This document shows positions 1 through 5,109 of a stretch of DNA of 5,705 nucleotides, piece after piece. How positions within the stretch are numbered: the stretch's first letter is position 1; each line of letters starts with the position of its first letter. This DNA comes from Sedimentisphaerales bacterium (lineage in GTDB: Bacteria > Planctomycetota > Phycisphaerae > Sedimentisphaerales > SM23-30): assembly GCA_030634605.1 (NCBI GenBank), contig DAOWAK010000102.1, forward strand, positions 1 through 5,705, written 5' to 3'. Both the position numbers and the translations under genes were made by a program. The notes beneath the pieces were generated by a model. The model saw only the letters and a list, made by a program, of their open reading frames with translations, was not told the origin of the DNA and searched no databases.

Positions 1-8
1 ATCGACAT
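1..8 (-). CDS. Start of an unidentified gene, cut by the left window edge
   Basis: Reading the minus strand, an ATG at 8-6 is followed by TCG and then the window ends. A strong Shine-Dalgarno sequence GGAGG lies at 23-19, ten bases before the ATG, and the fabZ-like stop codon is only 21 nt upstream, so this looks like the next gene of the same transcript. Only Met-Ser and part of a third codon are visible, so the product cannot be identified. Genes found next to fabZ in fatty acid clusters include acyl carrier protein and ketoacyl-ACP synthase II, but that is only a contextual guess. Confidence 0.5.
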
Positions 9-18
9 AATTGCTTTA

Positions 19-23
19 CCTCC
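19..23 (-). promoter_or_regulatory. Shine-Dalgarno site GGAGG for the left-edge gene
   Basis: The plus strand reads cctcc, which is GGAGG on the minus strand. It sits ten bases before the ATG at 8-6 and just past the fabZ-like stop codon. It is the main evidence that a gene begins at position 8. Confidence 0.55.
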
Positions 24-29
24 ATAAAG

Positions 30-506
30 CTAATCTAAACACGCACCGACCAGTTTGGCACGCTGCTTCATTTCATTAATTATCCGTTCGTCAACTTCCC
101 CCCAGTCGGCGTTTTCTTCCGACAAATTAAAATGCTTCAACTTCAACCGGGCCTCTACCGTCGGCCGGTCGTCAACAAAACCGCAGCCCACAAAGCTGCT
201 CTCGCCCGCTTCGATCTTCTTGGCCACCAGTTCCATCCGCAATATATTGCCCGGCTTCACAAAACTCTTGTACTTAATATTCCGCGCTTCCCGCAGAACA
301 ATCGTACTCTGAGAAAAATCATTCGTCACCCGAACCAGCATCGCCGCGGTCTGCACCAATGCTTCGAGCATCATCACGCCCGGCAGCACCGGGAACGTCG
401 GAAAGTGATCCGCCAGATATTCCTACCCCCAAGACAAAGCCTTCACCGCCGAAATCTTTTCTCCCGGAACCAGCTCCGTCACTTTATCCAGTAATATAAA
501 TCGCAT
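30..506 (-). pseudogene. fabZ: FabZ-type 3-hydroxyacyl-ACP dehydratase, interrupted by an in-frame TAG
   Basis: From ATG 506-504 to TAG 32-30 one frame encodes a 158-codon hot-dog fold protein, the usual FabZ size. FabZ removes water from 3-hydroxyacyl-ACP to give trans-2-enoyl-ACP in fatty acid elongation in the cytoplasm. The N-terminus MRFILLDKVTELVPGEK matches the family's opening strand. The active-site stretch DHFPTFPVLPGVMMLEA carries the expected His (codon 34) and Glu (codon 48). Codon 28 (425-423) is TAG, where I recall homologues having an acidic residue before EYLADHF. The flanks stay in the same frame, so this is a nonsense change and not a frameshift. An internal GTG at 389 could start a 119-residue fragment, but it would lack the catalytic His. 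TAG also ends this gene, rpmF and plsX, which argues against read-through by code change. The ribosome binding site before 506 is weak. Family assignment is firm; whether the gene is truly broken or the base is an error is open. Confidence 0.82.
423..425 (-). other. In-frame amber codon inside the fabZ-like gene
   Basis: The plus strand reads cta, so codon 28 on the minus strand is TAG. The local coding sequence is TCT TGG GGG TAG GAA TAT. The G-rich codons just before it also fit the family poorly (I expect something like Ser-Leu-Ala-Glu-Glu), which suggests several local substitutions or a poor-quality spot. Confidence 0.85.
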
Positions 507-550
507 CTATTCTCGTTAACTTTCGCAGTTTTATGTTACATCAATTGTCA

Positions 551-565
551 TCCAGCAGGGCTGGA
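551..565. repeat. Short perfect hairpin in the aminotransferase-fabZ spacer
   Basis: TCCAGC at 551-556 pairs with GCTGGA at 560-565 around a three-base loop, in the 115-nt spacer between the aminotransferase stop and the fabZ-like ATG. No T-run follows on the minus strand, so it is not a recognisable intrinsic terminator. A six-base stem may be chance. Confidence 0.3.
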
Positions 566-621
566 ACATATCAATATCAAGATGATTTGTCAAACCAACA
601 AAATCAACAGACTTTGCCTGA

Positions 622-1728
622 TCAAACCAGCGAAACCAATCGCTCAATTCCCTTGGCGATTTTTTCATCACTGGTTGCGTAACTGATACGAAAATGACTG
701 TCCTGTTCCGAAAATACCGACCCCGGTATCACCAGCACATCATTTTTAATTGCCTTTTCCACAAATGCCGTCGCGTCGCCGCCCGGAGCCGCCACAAAAC
801 TGTAAAAAGCACCTTCCGGCTTGACCAGCTCAAACTTATCCTTCAAGCCGTCATAAATCATATCACGCTTACGCTGATAATCCACAATATGCCCCGAAAT
901 ATCACATACCCAAGATGACAAAATCGACAAGTGTAATGTGCGCGGTCGTGGTTCTTTCTTTTACTGCTGCAAGGTCGCCATCGCGTCCAGCAAGCCCGAC
1001 AAATGCTCCGGAACCGCCACATAACCCAGCCGCCAGCCCGGCACACCATAACGCTTCGAAAAACTTCGCATTACCATCGTGTTCTCGTAGTAGTGACCAA
1101 TGCTGTCCGCCTGACCCTCATATGTGAACTCCCGGTAAATCTCATCCGAAAGCACCAGCAATCCCTTACCACTGGCAAATTCCGCAATCTCTTTCAATCG
1201 CTCGCTCGAGTACAAAACACCCGTTGGATTCGCCGGCGAATTCACAAACAGCACCTTGCTCTTGGCGTCCGCCGCCTCGTCCAGCCGCTCGCTCGTCAAT
1301 CCAAAATCCGGATAAGTGTTCACAAACTGACACTTCCCGCCGTTCAGATTCACCAGATGACGATAACTCACAAAATAAGGATCAGGAACCAGCACACCGT
1401 CCCCGGCGTTCACCGTCGCCATTAACGCCAACGTCAACGCCCCGCTCAGACCACACGTAATCAGCACCAACGGATTCGACCAGCCAAACTCTTTACTGAT
1501 TCGGCCCGCCAACTCCTCACGAAACTCCGCCAGACCCGCCGTAACTGTATAGCCCGACTTGTCCGACTCGATCGACTCGATCGCAGCCCGCTTCATCTCG
1601 TCCGGAGCACCAAAGTCCGGCTCACCAATACTGAAGTTCACCGGGTCCTTCATCGTCGCCGCCATCTGCCATATCCGGCGAATACCAGACGCTTCTACAC
1701 AACCCAATCTATCCGCGATGTAATCCAT
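622..1728 (-). pseudogene. Class I/II PLP-dependent aminotransferase, interrupted by an in-frame TAA
   Basis: This is a fold-type I aminotransferase of the aspartate/aromatic type: it moves an amino group from an amino acid to a 2-oxo acid using pyridoxal phosphate. From ATG 1728-1726 to TGA 624-622 one frame spans 368 codons. Family motifs appear in order: GEPDFGAP near residue 35, the GYT tyrosine at 60, SPANPTG with the PLP-contacting Asn at 167, SDEIY with Asp 195 and Tyr 198, SFSK with the Schiff-base Lys at 225, WRLGY with Arg 233, and FRISYATS with the substrate-carboxylate Arg at 347. Codon 256 (963-961) is TAA, and codons 256-274 do not resemble the family. At CDISGHIVDYQRKRD the normal C-terminal domain resumes in the same frame. 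As written the gene makes a 255-residue protein without its C-terminal domain. A GGGCAGG stretch precedes the start, 38 nt after the small basic protein gene. Substrate specificity cannot be read from sequence. Confidence 0.85.
907..963 (-). other. 19-codon anomalous block in the aminotransferase
   Basis: On the coding strand, Ala-Thr-Leu-Gln-Gln is followed by TAA and 18 further codons before CDISGHIV. Homologues as I recall them have about the same number of residues here, with a pattern like Tyr-Thr-Phe-Val-Cys-Ala-Pro-Ser and then an Ala-rich helix. The other two minus frames of this stretch, and the plus strand read as if the block were inverted, do not give that pattern either. The length seems kept while the content is lost. 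Confidence 0.65.
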
Positions 1729-1766
1729 ACGTACCTGCCCTTGAACACTGGCAAACCAGAAGTTGA

Positions 1767-2009
1767 TTATTCAGTTTTTTCGCCGACTTCAGTTGTTTCA
1801 GCTGCGGCCTCGTCCTCATCCTTGACCTTCTTGGCCTTCTTGGCCGCTGCTATCTTACGATGCACTACTTTCGGTAAACCAAAAACGCTGTCCTTGCCTT
1901 CATCCCAACGCTCTTCGTCCGCCAGCTTCTCCAAACGCTCTACACGCTTTAAAACATTGCGATGACGAGTTAACGTGTCACGTGATTTTAATGAACGGTC
2001 TAACGACAT
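1767..2009 (-). CDS. Small basic protein of PVC-bacteria type, 80 residues
   Basis: The core, about residues 1-50, reads MSLDRSLKSRDTLTRHRNVL, then a helix-like KRVERLEKLADEERWDEG and a GLPKV motif. It resembles a short basic protein family I recall from Chlamydiae, Verrucomicrobia and Planctomycetes, in which R-N-V-L-K-R, E-R-(V/L)-E and G-L-P-K are the conserved points. The biochemical role of that family is not known to me. Residues 52-80 are an extension: first Lys/Ala-rich (AAAKKAKKVK), then acidic (DEDEAAAETTEVGEKTE), probably disordered. The start is well supported by AGGAG at 2022-2018, eight bases before the ATG. The gene lies 38 nt upstream of the aminotransferase on the same strand and is probably cotranscribed with it. 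Being real is well supported; the family name is from memory. Confidence 0.85.
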   Translation of the reverse strand: MSLDRSLKSRDTLTRHRNVLKRVERLEKLADEERWDEGKDSVFGLPKVVHRKIAAAKKAKKVKDEDEAAAETTEVGEKTE

Positions 2010-2017
2010 TCAAATTT

Positions 2018-2022
2018 CTCCT
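2018..2022 (-). promoter_or_regulatory. Shine-Dalgarno site AGGAG for the small basic protein
   Basis: The plus strand reads ctcct, giving AGGAG on the minus strand, with eight bases to the ATG at 2009. It is one of the clearest ribosome binding sites in the window and fixes the start of this short gene. Confidence 0.7.
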
Positions 2023-2101
2023 AATCAACACTATTCTTCAAACTTAATCTACAAACTTACCAAAACATTTTATTGCACAAAACGACCAATTCGACTTGTC
2101 A

Positions 2102-2168
2102 TGCCCAACCCGATTGGGCACCCACGCCGTCGGATCGGGTGCCATGTTCAAGTACTCTTGAGCATGGT
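2102..2168. repeat. Chain of three overlapping inverted repeats
   Basis: Three stems follow one another and share arms. TGCCCAA (2102-2108) pairs with TTGGGCA (2114-2120). GGCACCC (2117-2123) pairs with GGGTGCC (2137-2143). CCATGTTCAAG (2142-2152) pairs with CTTGAGCATGG (2157-2167) around TACT, with one G-T pair. Neighbouring stems exclude each other because their arms overlap. The dense palindromic character fits an interspersed palindromic element or an alternately folding RNA. No terminator-like T-run follows on either strand. Confidence 0.6.
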
Positions 2169-2257
2169 CGCCTTGGAATTCGTTTAGTCGCATTATTTAC
2201 AAAACGCAACGCCAGTCGCAAAAACCGTGAACGCTTACAATTAATCTTGTTCGCTCG

Positions 2258-2312
2258 TTCGTCATTTGTCCTTCGTCATTGATTCGTCATTCGGACTTCG
2301 TCTTTCGTCATT
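2258..2312. repeat. Degenerate array of TTCGTCATT units
   Basis: Exact TTCGTCATT occurs at 2258-2266, 2272-2280, 2283-2291 and 2304-2312, with a variant TTCGTCTTT at 2297-2305. The spacing is irregular and the units are separated by related filler such as TGTCC and CGGAC. The last unit ends five bases from the stop codon of the SPOR-like gene. I recall similar AATGACGAA-type strings in planctomycete intergenic DNA, but cannot verify that here. Confidence 0.75.
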
Positions 2313-2316
2313 TACT

Positions 2317-3435
2317 TCAACGACCGACCTTGCCTGTTATCGAATCATCCTTCACCGGAAAAGCCGACGCGAAGGTACTCGCATTAAATGGCGTCGCACC
2401 GCGAGGCTTTTCACTGTTGTACCTGGCTCCTAATTCCTTAACCTTCGCTTTTATCGCACTCAGCTGGGCATCACTGCTGCTCGAAGCTGAATATCCCGAA
2501 TACAGCACCCAGCGACTACCCTGTTTGCCGATCCCGGTCACAATCCCTTTTTTATTAAAATATTCCTGCACCGCCACCAGATCGCGATGATTGGTCGATC
2601 CGCACAAAATCAACCGCCAACCGCCGCTCTGCGTCGTAACGCCCGGTACTGTCCTGCTGGCATTGCCGGTCGGCATACCAGCCGTCGCCCGGCTGGTTCT
2701 GCTGCTCGTCGTAGTTCCCGGCGAACCAGCCCTTCCCGACCCGCCCGGAAGCGTACTCTCATAACGAGCGCTGCTCCGATCTCTCGAACCTGCACCCGAC
2801 GCCGAATTATTCGAACTCGGCCGATCCCAAACGTCCGATCGCGCCGGAACCGATCCCAGACCCGCCGTTGACTCTTCGCCGCCTGTCTCAGCGCCACCTA
2901 GACCCGCTGCTGCACTTGCTGCCTGATCCAGAGCCGCATTTTTCCCACTATGCTGACCCAGCCGATACACTACTCCCAGCGTAAACAGCAAGCCCAGCAA
3001 CACCACACATCCCACCCAGTATGGAAAAAACAGCCTGATTTTCCGATCTTCCATACCAAACGAAAAACCCTTCGCCGCCTTCTCTTCCGCCGGGGCCGAT
3101 TGGTTTTCCAGGCCCAGATCACCCAACCGCGAACCAAATGCCCTGCCGTTCGGGGCCGGAACATTAGCTCCACTTTCCGAAATCAGCGGTGATTTCACCA
3201 AAACTAACGGCTCAACCTGTGCCTTGCCTGGCTGATTAACCGTCCGTGGTATAAATGGCTTACCCGGACCCGACTTCGGTACCGCTATCGCCTGCGCGCC
3301 CTCTCGCATCGGCTCGGTCTTACTTTTCTGGCCGTAAAACCACTTCGGGGTCTCCAAAGAACCCTGTCCATCCGGCTTCAACGGACCCTTACTTATCAAT
3401 TCATACAACGCCGGTTTGTCTTTTTTGCCTGCCAT
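2317..3435 (-). CDS. Single-pass membrane protein with a SPOR-like C-terminal domain
   Basis: The 372-residue product begins MAGKKDKPALYELISKGPLK. Residues 1-133 are hydrophilic with many Lys, Pro and Gly, and I do not recognise them. Residues about 134-157 (IRLFFPYWVGCVVLLGLLF onwards) form one transmembrane helix. Basic residues before it suggest the N-terminus is cytoplasmic and the rest outside the membrane. Residues about 165-270 are a low-complexity Ser/Gly/Ala/Thr/Arg linker. Residues about 273-345, from GGWRLILCGSTNHRDLVAVQ through SRWVLYSGYSASS to KVKELGARY, follow the strand-helix-strand pattern of SPOR domains, which bind glycan strands of peptidoglycan lacking stem peptides and often sit at division sites. 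The match is by pattern only. The frame is open to an ATG at 3549, but the extra 38 residues look unlike protein, and GAAGGGAAG lies just before the ATG at 3435. The gene is divergent from rpmF and has its own likely promoter. Confidence 0.75.
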   Translation of the reverse strand: MAGKKDKPALYELISKGPLKPDGQGSLETPKWFYGQKSKTEPMREGAQAIAVPKSGPGKPFIPRTVNQPGKAQVEPLVLVKSPLISESGANVPAPNGRAFGSRLGDLGLENQSAPAEEKAAKGFSFGMEDRKIRLFFPYWVGCVVLLGLLFTLGVVYRLGQHSGKNAALDQAASAAAGLGGAETGGEESTAGLGSVPARSDVWDRPSSNNSASGAGSRDRSSARYESTLPGGSGRAGSPGTTTSSRTSRATAGMPTGNASRTVPGVTTQSGGWRLILCGSTNHRDLVAVQEYFNKKGIVTGIGKQGSRWVLYSGYSASSSSDAQLSAIKAKVKELGARYNSEKPRGATPFNASTFASAFPVKDDSITGKVGR

Positions 3436-3547
3436 TTTGAGCTTCCCTTCTCGCCGCCAGGCGCAAATACCGTCTTTAAAACATCTTATGTTATATCTCG
3501 CTAATGCACACGTTATTCCACGCGGCATGGATACACATTCTCCGCTC

Positions 3548-3587
3548 ATACCTACATAACCGGTTTATTTAATAGCAGATACCTACA
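3548..3587. repeat. 9-bp direct repeat across the SPOR-gene promoter
   Basis: ATACCTACA occurs at 3548-3556 and again at 3579-3587, 31 bp apart, close to three helical turns. The upstream copy lies between the -35 and -10 boxes of the proposed minus-strand promoter; the other lies just past the expected start of transcription. That placement would suit a repressor operator, but nothing names the regulator. Confidence 0.45.
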
Positions 3588-3597
3588 ACAATTGCAA
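3569..3597 (-). promoter_or_regulatory. Probable sigma-70-type promoter of the SPOR-like gene
   Basis: On the minus strand TTGCAA (3597-3592) and TATTAA (3574-3569) are separated by 17 bases. TG lies one base before the -10 element, as in extended -10 promoters. Transcription would begin near 3562, leaving a leader of about 125 nt before the ATG at 3435. Each box matches the consensus at four of six positions. Confidence 0.5.
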
Positions 3598-3656
3598 TGG
3601 TTTTAACCCCTTTTGACATTTATTTTACTGCTTCACAAAAATATATCACTTTTCGT

Positions 3657-3725
3657 AATTTCCCCTTATATTCTTTGAATCACATTTTTTACTTGACAAT
3701 TTCCCTTATCTTCAATAGTTTCCCT
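3657..3725. repeat. Repeated TTTCCC motifs upstream of rpmF
   Basis: AATTTCCCCTTAT at 3657-3669 and AATTTCCCTTAT at 3698-3709 are near-identical and 41 bp apart, about four helical turns. A shorter copy, TTTCCCT, follows at 3719-3725. The second copy falls between the proposed -35 and -10 boxes of the rpmF promoter and the third covers its -10 region. The DNA is very AT-rich, so some recurrence is expected by chance. Confidence 0.4.
3693..3721 (+). promoter_or_regulatory. Possible promoter of the rpmF-plsX-fabH run
   Basis: A perfect TTGACA at 3693-3698 is followed after 17 bases by TAGTTT at 3716-3721, a weak -10 match. Transcription would start near 3728, about 90 nt before the rpmF ATG. 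Another TTGACA at 3613-3618 has no -10 partner at a normal distance. Confidence 0.4.
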
Positions 3726-3732
3726 CAATTAC

Positions 3733-3777
3733 GGTATTTTCCTGTTCATGCTGCAATGTTCCCGGCACAGGAATACC
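3733..3777 (+). promoter_or_regulatory. Bulged stem-loop in the rpmF leader
   Basis: GGTATT (3733-3738), a TT bulge and CCTG (3741-3744) pair with CAGGAATACC (3768-3777), giving ten base pairs around a 23-nt loop. A rival stem is possible between GGCAC (3764-3768) and GTGCC (3789-3793), and a second CCTG lies at 3792-3795. The structure ends about 40 nt before the rpmF ATG and could be a leader element; no regulatory role is shown. Confidence 0.35.
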
Positions 3778-3817
3778 AAAACGCTTAAGTGCCTGTTAAT
3801 AAATAGGTTAGGATATT

Positions 3818-4000
3818 ATGCTTCCGGTAAAAAAAACCTCGAAAAACCGCACGCGCACGCGCCGCAGTCATCACGCTGTAAAGCCGGTAAATTACTCCAT
3901 CTGCAAAAACTGCAACAATGCCAAATTACCACATGCCGTCTGCGGAAACTGCGGATACGTTAACCCCAAGTTAAAACTGGATTTAGGCAAGGAAACTTAG
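3818..4000 (+). CDS. rpmF: 50S ribosomal protein L32
   Basis: This 60-residue basic protein is a structural part of the large ribosomal subunit. The start MLPVKKTSKNRTRTRRSHH matches the L32 opening, which is usually a V-P-K-x-K-x-S-K stretch followed by an Arg-rich segment and Ser-His. A zinc ribbon follows: Cys 29 and Cys 32 in ICKNC, then KLPHAVCGNCGY with Cys 42 and Cys 45, so all four metal ligands are present. Length is normal for the family. TTAGGA at 3808-3813 lies four bases before the ATG, a rather short spacing, with another AGG a little upstream. It is the first gene of the rightward run and is followed after 108 nt by plsX, a very common pairing in bacteria. The usual upstream partner, a YceD/DUF177 gene, is absent: the neighbour is the divergent SPOR-like gene. 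Confidence 0.95.
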   Translation: MLPVKKTSKNRTRTRRSHHAVKPVNYSICKNCNNAKLPHAVCGNCGYVNPKLKLDLGKET

Positions 4001-4005
4001 AGACC

Positions 4006-4074
4006 CTAACAAGATGCGGTTATAGTTATCGATAATAATGGGCCTTTTACTCGGCCGAACGCTCATTTTGTTAG
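4006..4074 (+). promoter_or_regulatory. Long-range stem in the rpmF-plsX spacer
   Basis: CTAACAAGATG (4006-4016) pairs with CATTTTGTTAG (4064-4074), eleven pairs with one G-T, enclosing 47 nt. The enclosed part has the palindrome TTATCGATAA (4026-4035) and a short GGCC/GGCC stem (4041-4044 with 4053-4056). The stem closes about 20 nt before the plsX ribosome binding site. No T-run follows, so it is not a standard terminator; it could be a processing or leader structure. Confidence 0.4.
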
Positions 4075-4108
4075 AGTGAAAAAACCTTTTCTCAGGTAGG
4101 ATTATCCA

Positions 4109-5104
4109 ATGCGAATTGCTCTCGATGCCATGGGTGGTGATAATGCTCCTCAAGCCATTGTTGCCGGTGCCTTGGATTCCCTTGACGAACTCAATGGTGA
4201 CCAGCTCACCCTCTTTGGCGATGAAGATCAGATTCTACAGCATCTGGGGCCCGTCGAACGCTGGAATGATCACATCACCGTTGTCCACGCCCCGGAGGTC
4301 GTCGCCATGGACGATGCCCCAATTGATGCCGTTCGCAGAAAACGCAAAAGCTCAATGGCCCTCATGGCCAGAGCCGCTTCAAAAGGAGAGGTTGACGCCA
4401 TCATCAGTGCCGGAAACACCGGTGCTTTTGTCACTGTCTGCCAGATGCGACTCAGACCCCTGCCCGGCGTCCAAAGACCCGGAATCCTGGTCGTCTTCCC
4501 CACTTTTGCCGGCCCGGTCATCCTTTGTGACGTCGGAGCCAACATCGCTCCCAAGCCCACACACATGCATCAGTACGCCCAGATGGCCACCATCTACGCC
4601 CGCGATGTCATCGGAATCGAAAATCCCACCGTCGGACTCGTCAGCATCGGACAGGAAGACGCCAAGGGAAACGAACTCGTAAAGAAAGTCAATCAACTGC
4701 TCCGCGAGGACGAGCATATCAATTTCATCGGAAATGTAGAAACCCGCGATTTCCTCAACCGACCTGCCGACGCCGTCATTTGTGATGGCTTCGTCGGCAA
4801 CATCGTACTAAAACTCACCGAAGGACTCGCCGAGGGACTCTTCAAAGCCATCAAACTGGAAATCTCCAAAGAAAATCCCGAACTGCTCGATAAACTCCAA
4901 CCCGCCATCGACCGTCTTTACTCCCGACACGATTACAACGAATATGGCGCCGCTCCCCTGCTCGGTGTTGACGGGACATGCATGATCTGTCACGGCTCCA
5001 GTGACGCCCGCGCCATCAAAAACGCCATCTTGAAAACCCAAAAACAACTACGACTCGGCATCAATGAAAAAATCGTCAATGAAGTTCAGAACAAAACTTC
5101 TTAG
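4109..5104 (+). CDS. plsX: Phosphate acyltransferase PlsX
   Basis: PlsX moves the acyl group from acyl-ACP to inorganic phosphate, giving acyl-phosphate, the donor PlsY uses to acylate glycerol-3-phosphate at the start of phospholipid synthesis. It is a peripheral, cytoplasmic-face enzyme. The 331-residue product is full length. It opens with MRIALDAMGGDNAP, the family signature. Residues 79-107 carry the conserved RKSSMALMARAASKGEVDA and ISAGNTGAF stretches, followed by LCDVGANIAPKP near 139-150, SIGQEDAKGNEL near 179-190, CDGFVGNIVLKLTEG near 225-239, and a C-terminal YGAAPLLGVDG with HGSS and ARAIKNAI. AGGTAGGA at 4094-4101 lies seven bases before the ATG. The gene sits between rpmF and fabH, the classical order. 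Codons end strongly in C, unlike the G-ending codons of the minus-strand genes. The stop is TAG. Confidence 0.97.
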   Translation: MRIALDAMGGDNAPQAIVAGALDSLDELNGDQLTLFGDEDQILQHLGPVERWNDHITVVHAPEVVAMDDAPIDAVRRKRKSSMALMARAASKGEVDAIISAGNTGAFVTVCQMRLRPLPGVQRPGILVVFPTFAGPVILCDVGANIAPKPTHMHQYAQMATIYARDVIGIENPTVGLVSIGQEDAKGNELVKKVNQLLREDEHINFIGNVETRDFLNRPADAVICDGFVGNIVLKLTEGLAEGLFKAIKLEISKENPELLDKLQPAIDRLYSRHDYNEYGAAPLLGVDGTCMICHGSSDARAIKNAILKTQKQLRLGINEKIVNEVQNKTS

Positions 5105-5109
5105 AGCTT

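Larger units (their letters stand above)
2010..2316. other. 307-nt spacer with hairpins and short repeats, no gene
   Basis: The stretch lies between the stop of the SPOR-like gene and the start of the small basic protein gene, both on the minus strand. Short open frames here have no convincing start site or recognisable protein. It holds a chain of overlapping inverted repeats (2102-2168) and a degenerate array of TTCGTCATT units (2258-2312). The promoter of the small basic protein operon should lie here, but I see no convincing -35/-10 pair on the minus strand. I also see no hairpin with a T-run to end the SPOR-gene transcript. Confidence 0.6.

Noticed and set aside
423..425. TAG recoded as an amino acid such as pyrrolysine
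   Set aside because: TAG ends the fabZ-like gene itself, rpmF and plsX in this window, and no recoding element or related machinery is visible.
132..494. 120-codon plus-strand open frame opposite the fabZ-like gene
   Set aside because: It is antisense to a clearly recognisable hot-dog protein. The frame is His/Arg-rich with no known motif.
551..565. Terminator after the aminotransferase
   Set aside because: The stem is six pairs and no T-run follows on the minus strand.
907..963. Simple inversion or frameshift as the cause of the aminotransferase block
   Set aside because: Reading the block in the other minus frames, or on the plus strand as if inverted, does not give the expected Tyr-Thr-Phe-Val-Cys-Ala-Pro pattern, and the frame on both sides is the same.
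2258..2312. CRISPR array
   Set aside because: Units are only nine bases, spacers are 2-12 bases and related to each other, and there are no cas genes.
2610..2897. Arg-rich open frame on the minus strand
   Set aside because: It lies entirely within the SPOR-like gene in another frame, over the low-complexity GC-rich linker, which naturally yields Arg-rich shadow frames.
3436..3549. N-terminal extension of the SPOR-like gene to an ATG at 3549
   Set aside because: The extra 38 residues are Cys/Arg-rich and unlike the rest. A ribosome binding site sits before the ATG at 3435, and the extension overlaps the expected leader close to the promoter.
3597..3788. 63-codon plus-strand open frame upstream of rpmF
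   Set aside because: It lies in AT-rich promoter DNA, has no Shine-Dalgarno sequence, and has a composition typical of translated AT-rich spacer.
4379..4717. 112-codon minus-strand open frame opposite plsX
   Set aside because: plsX on the plus strand is full length with all family motifs. The antisense frame has no recognisable protein or start site and arises from C-ending codons.
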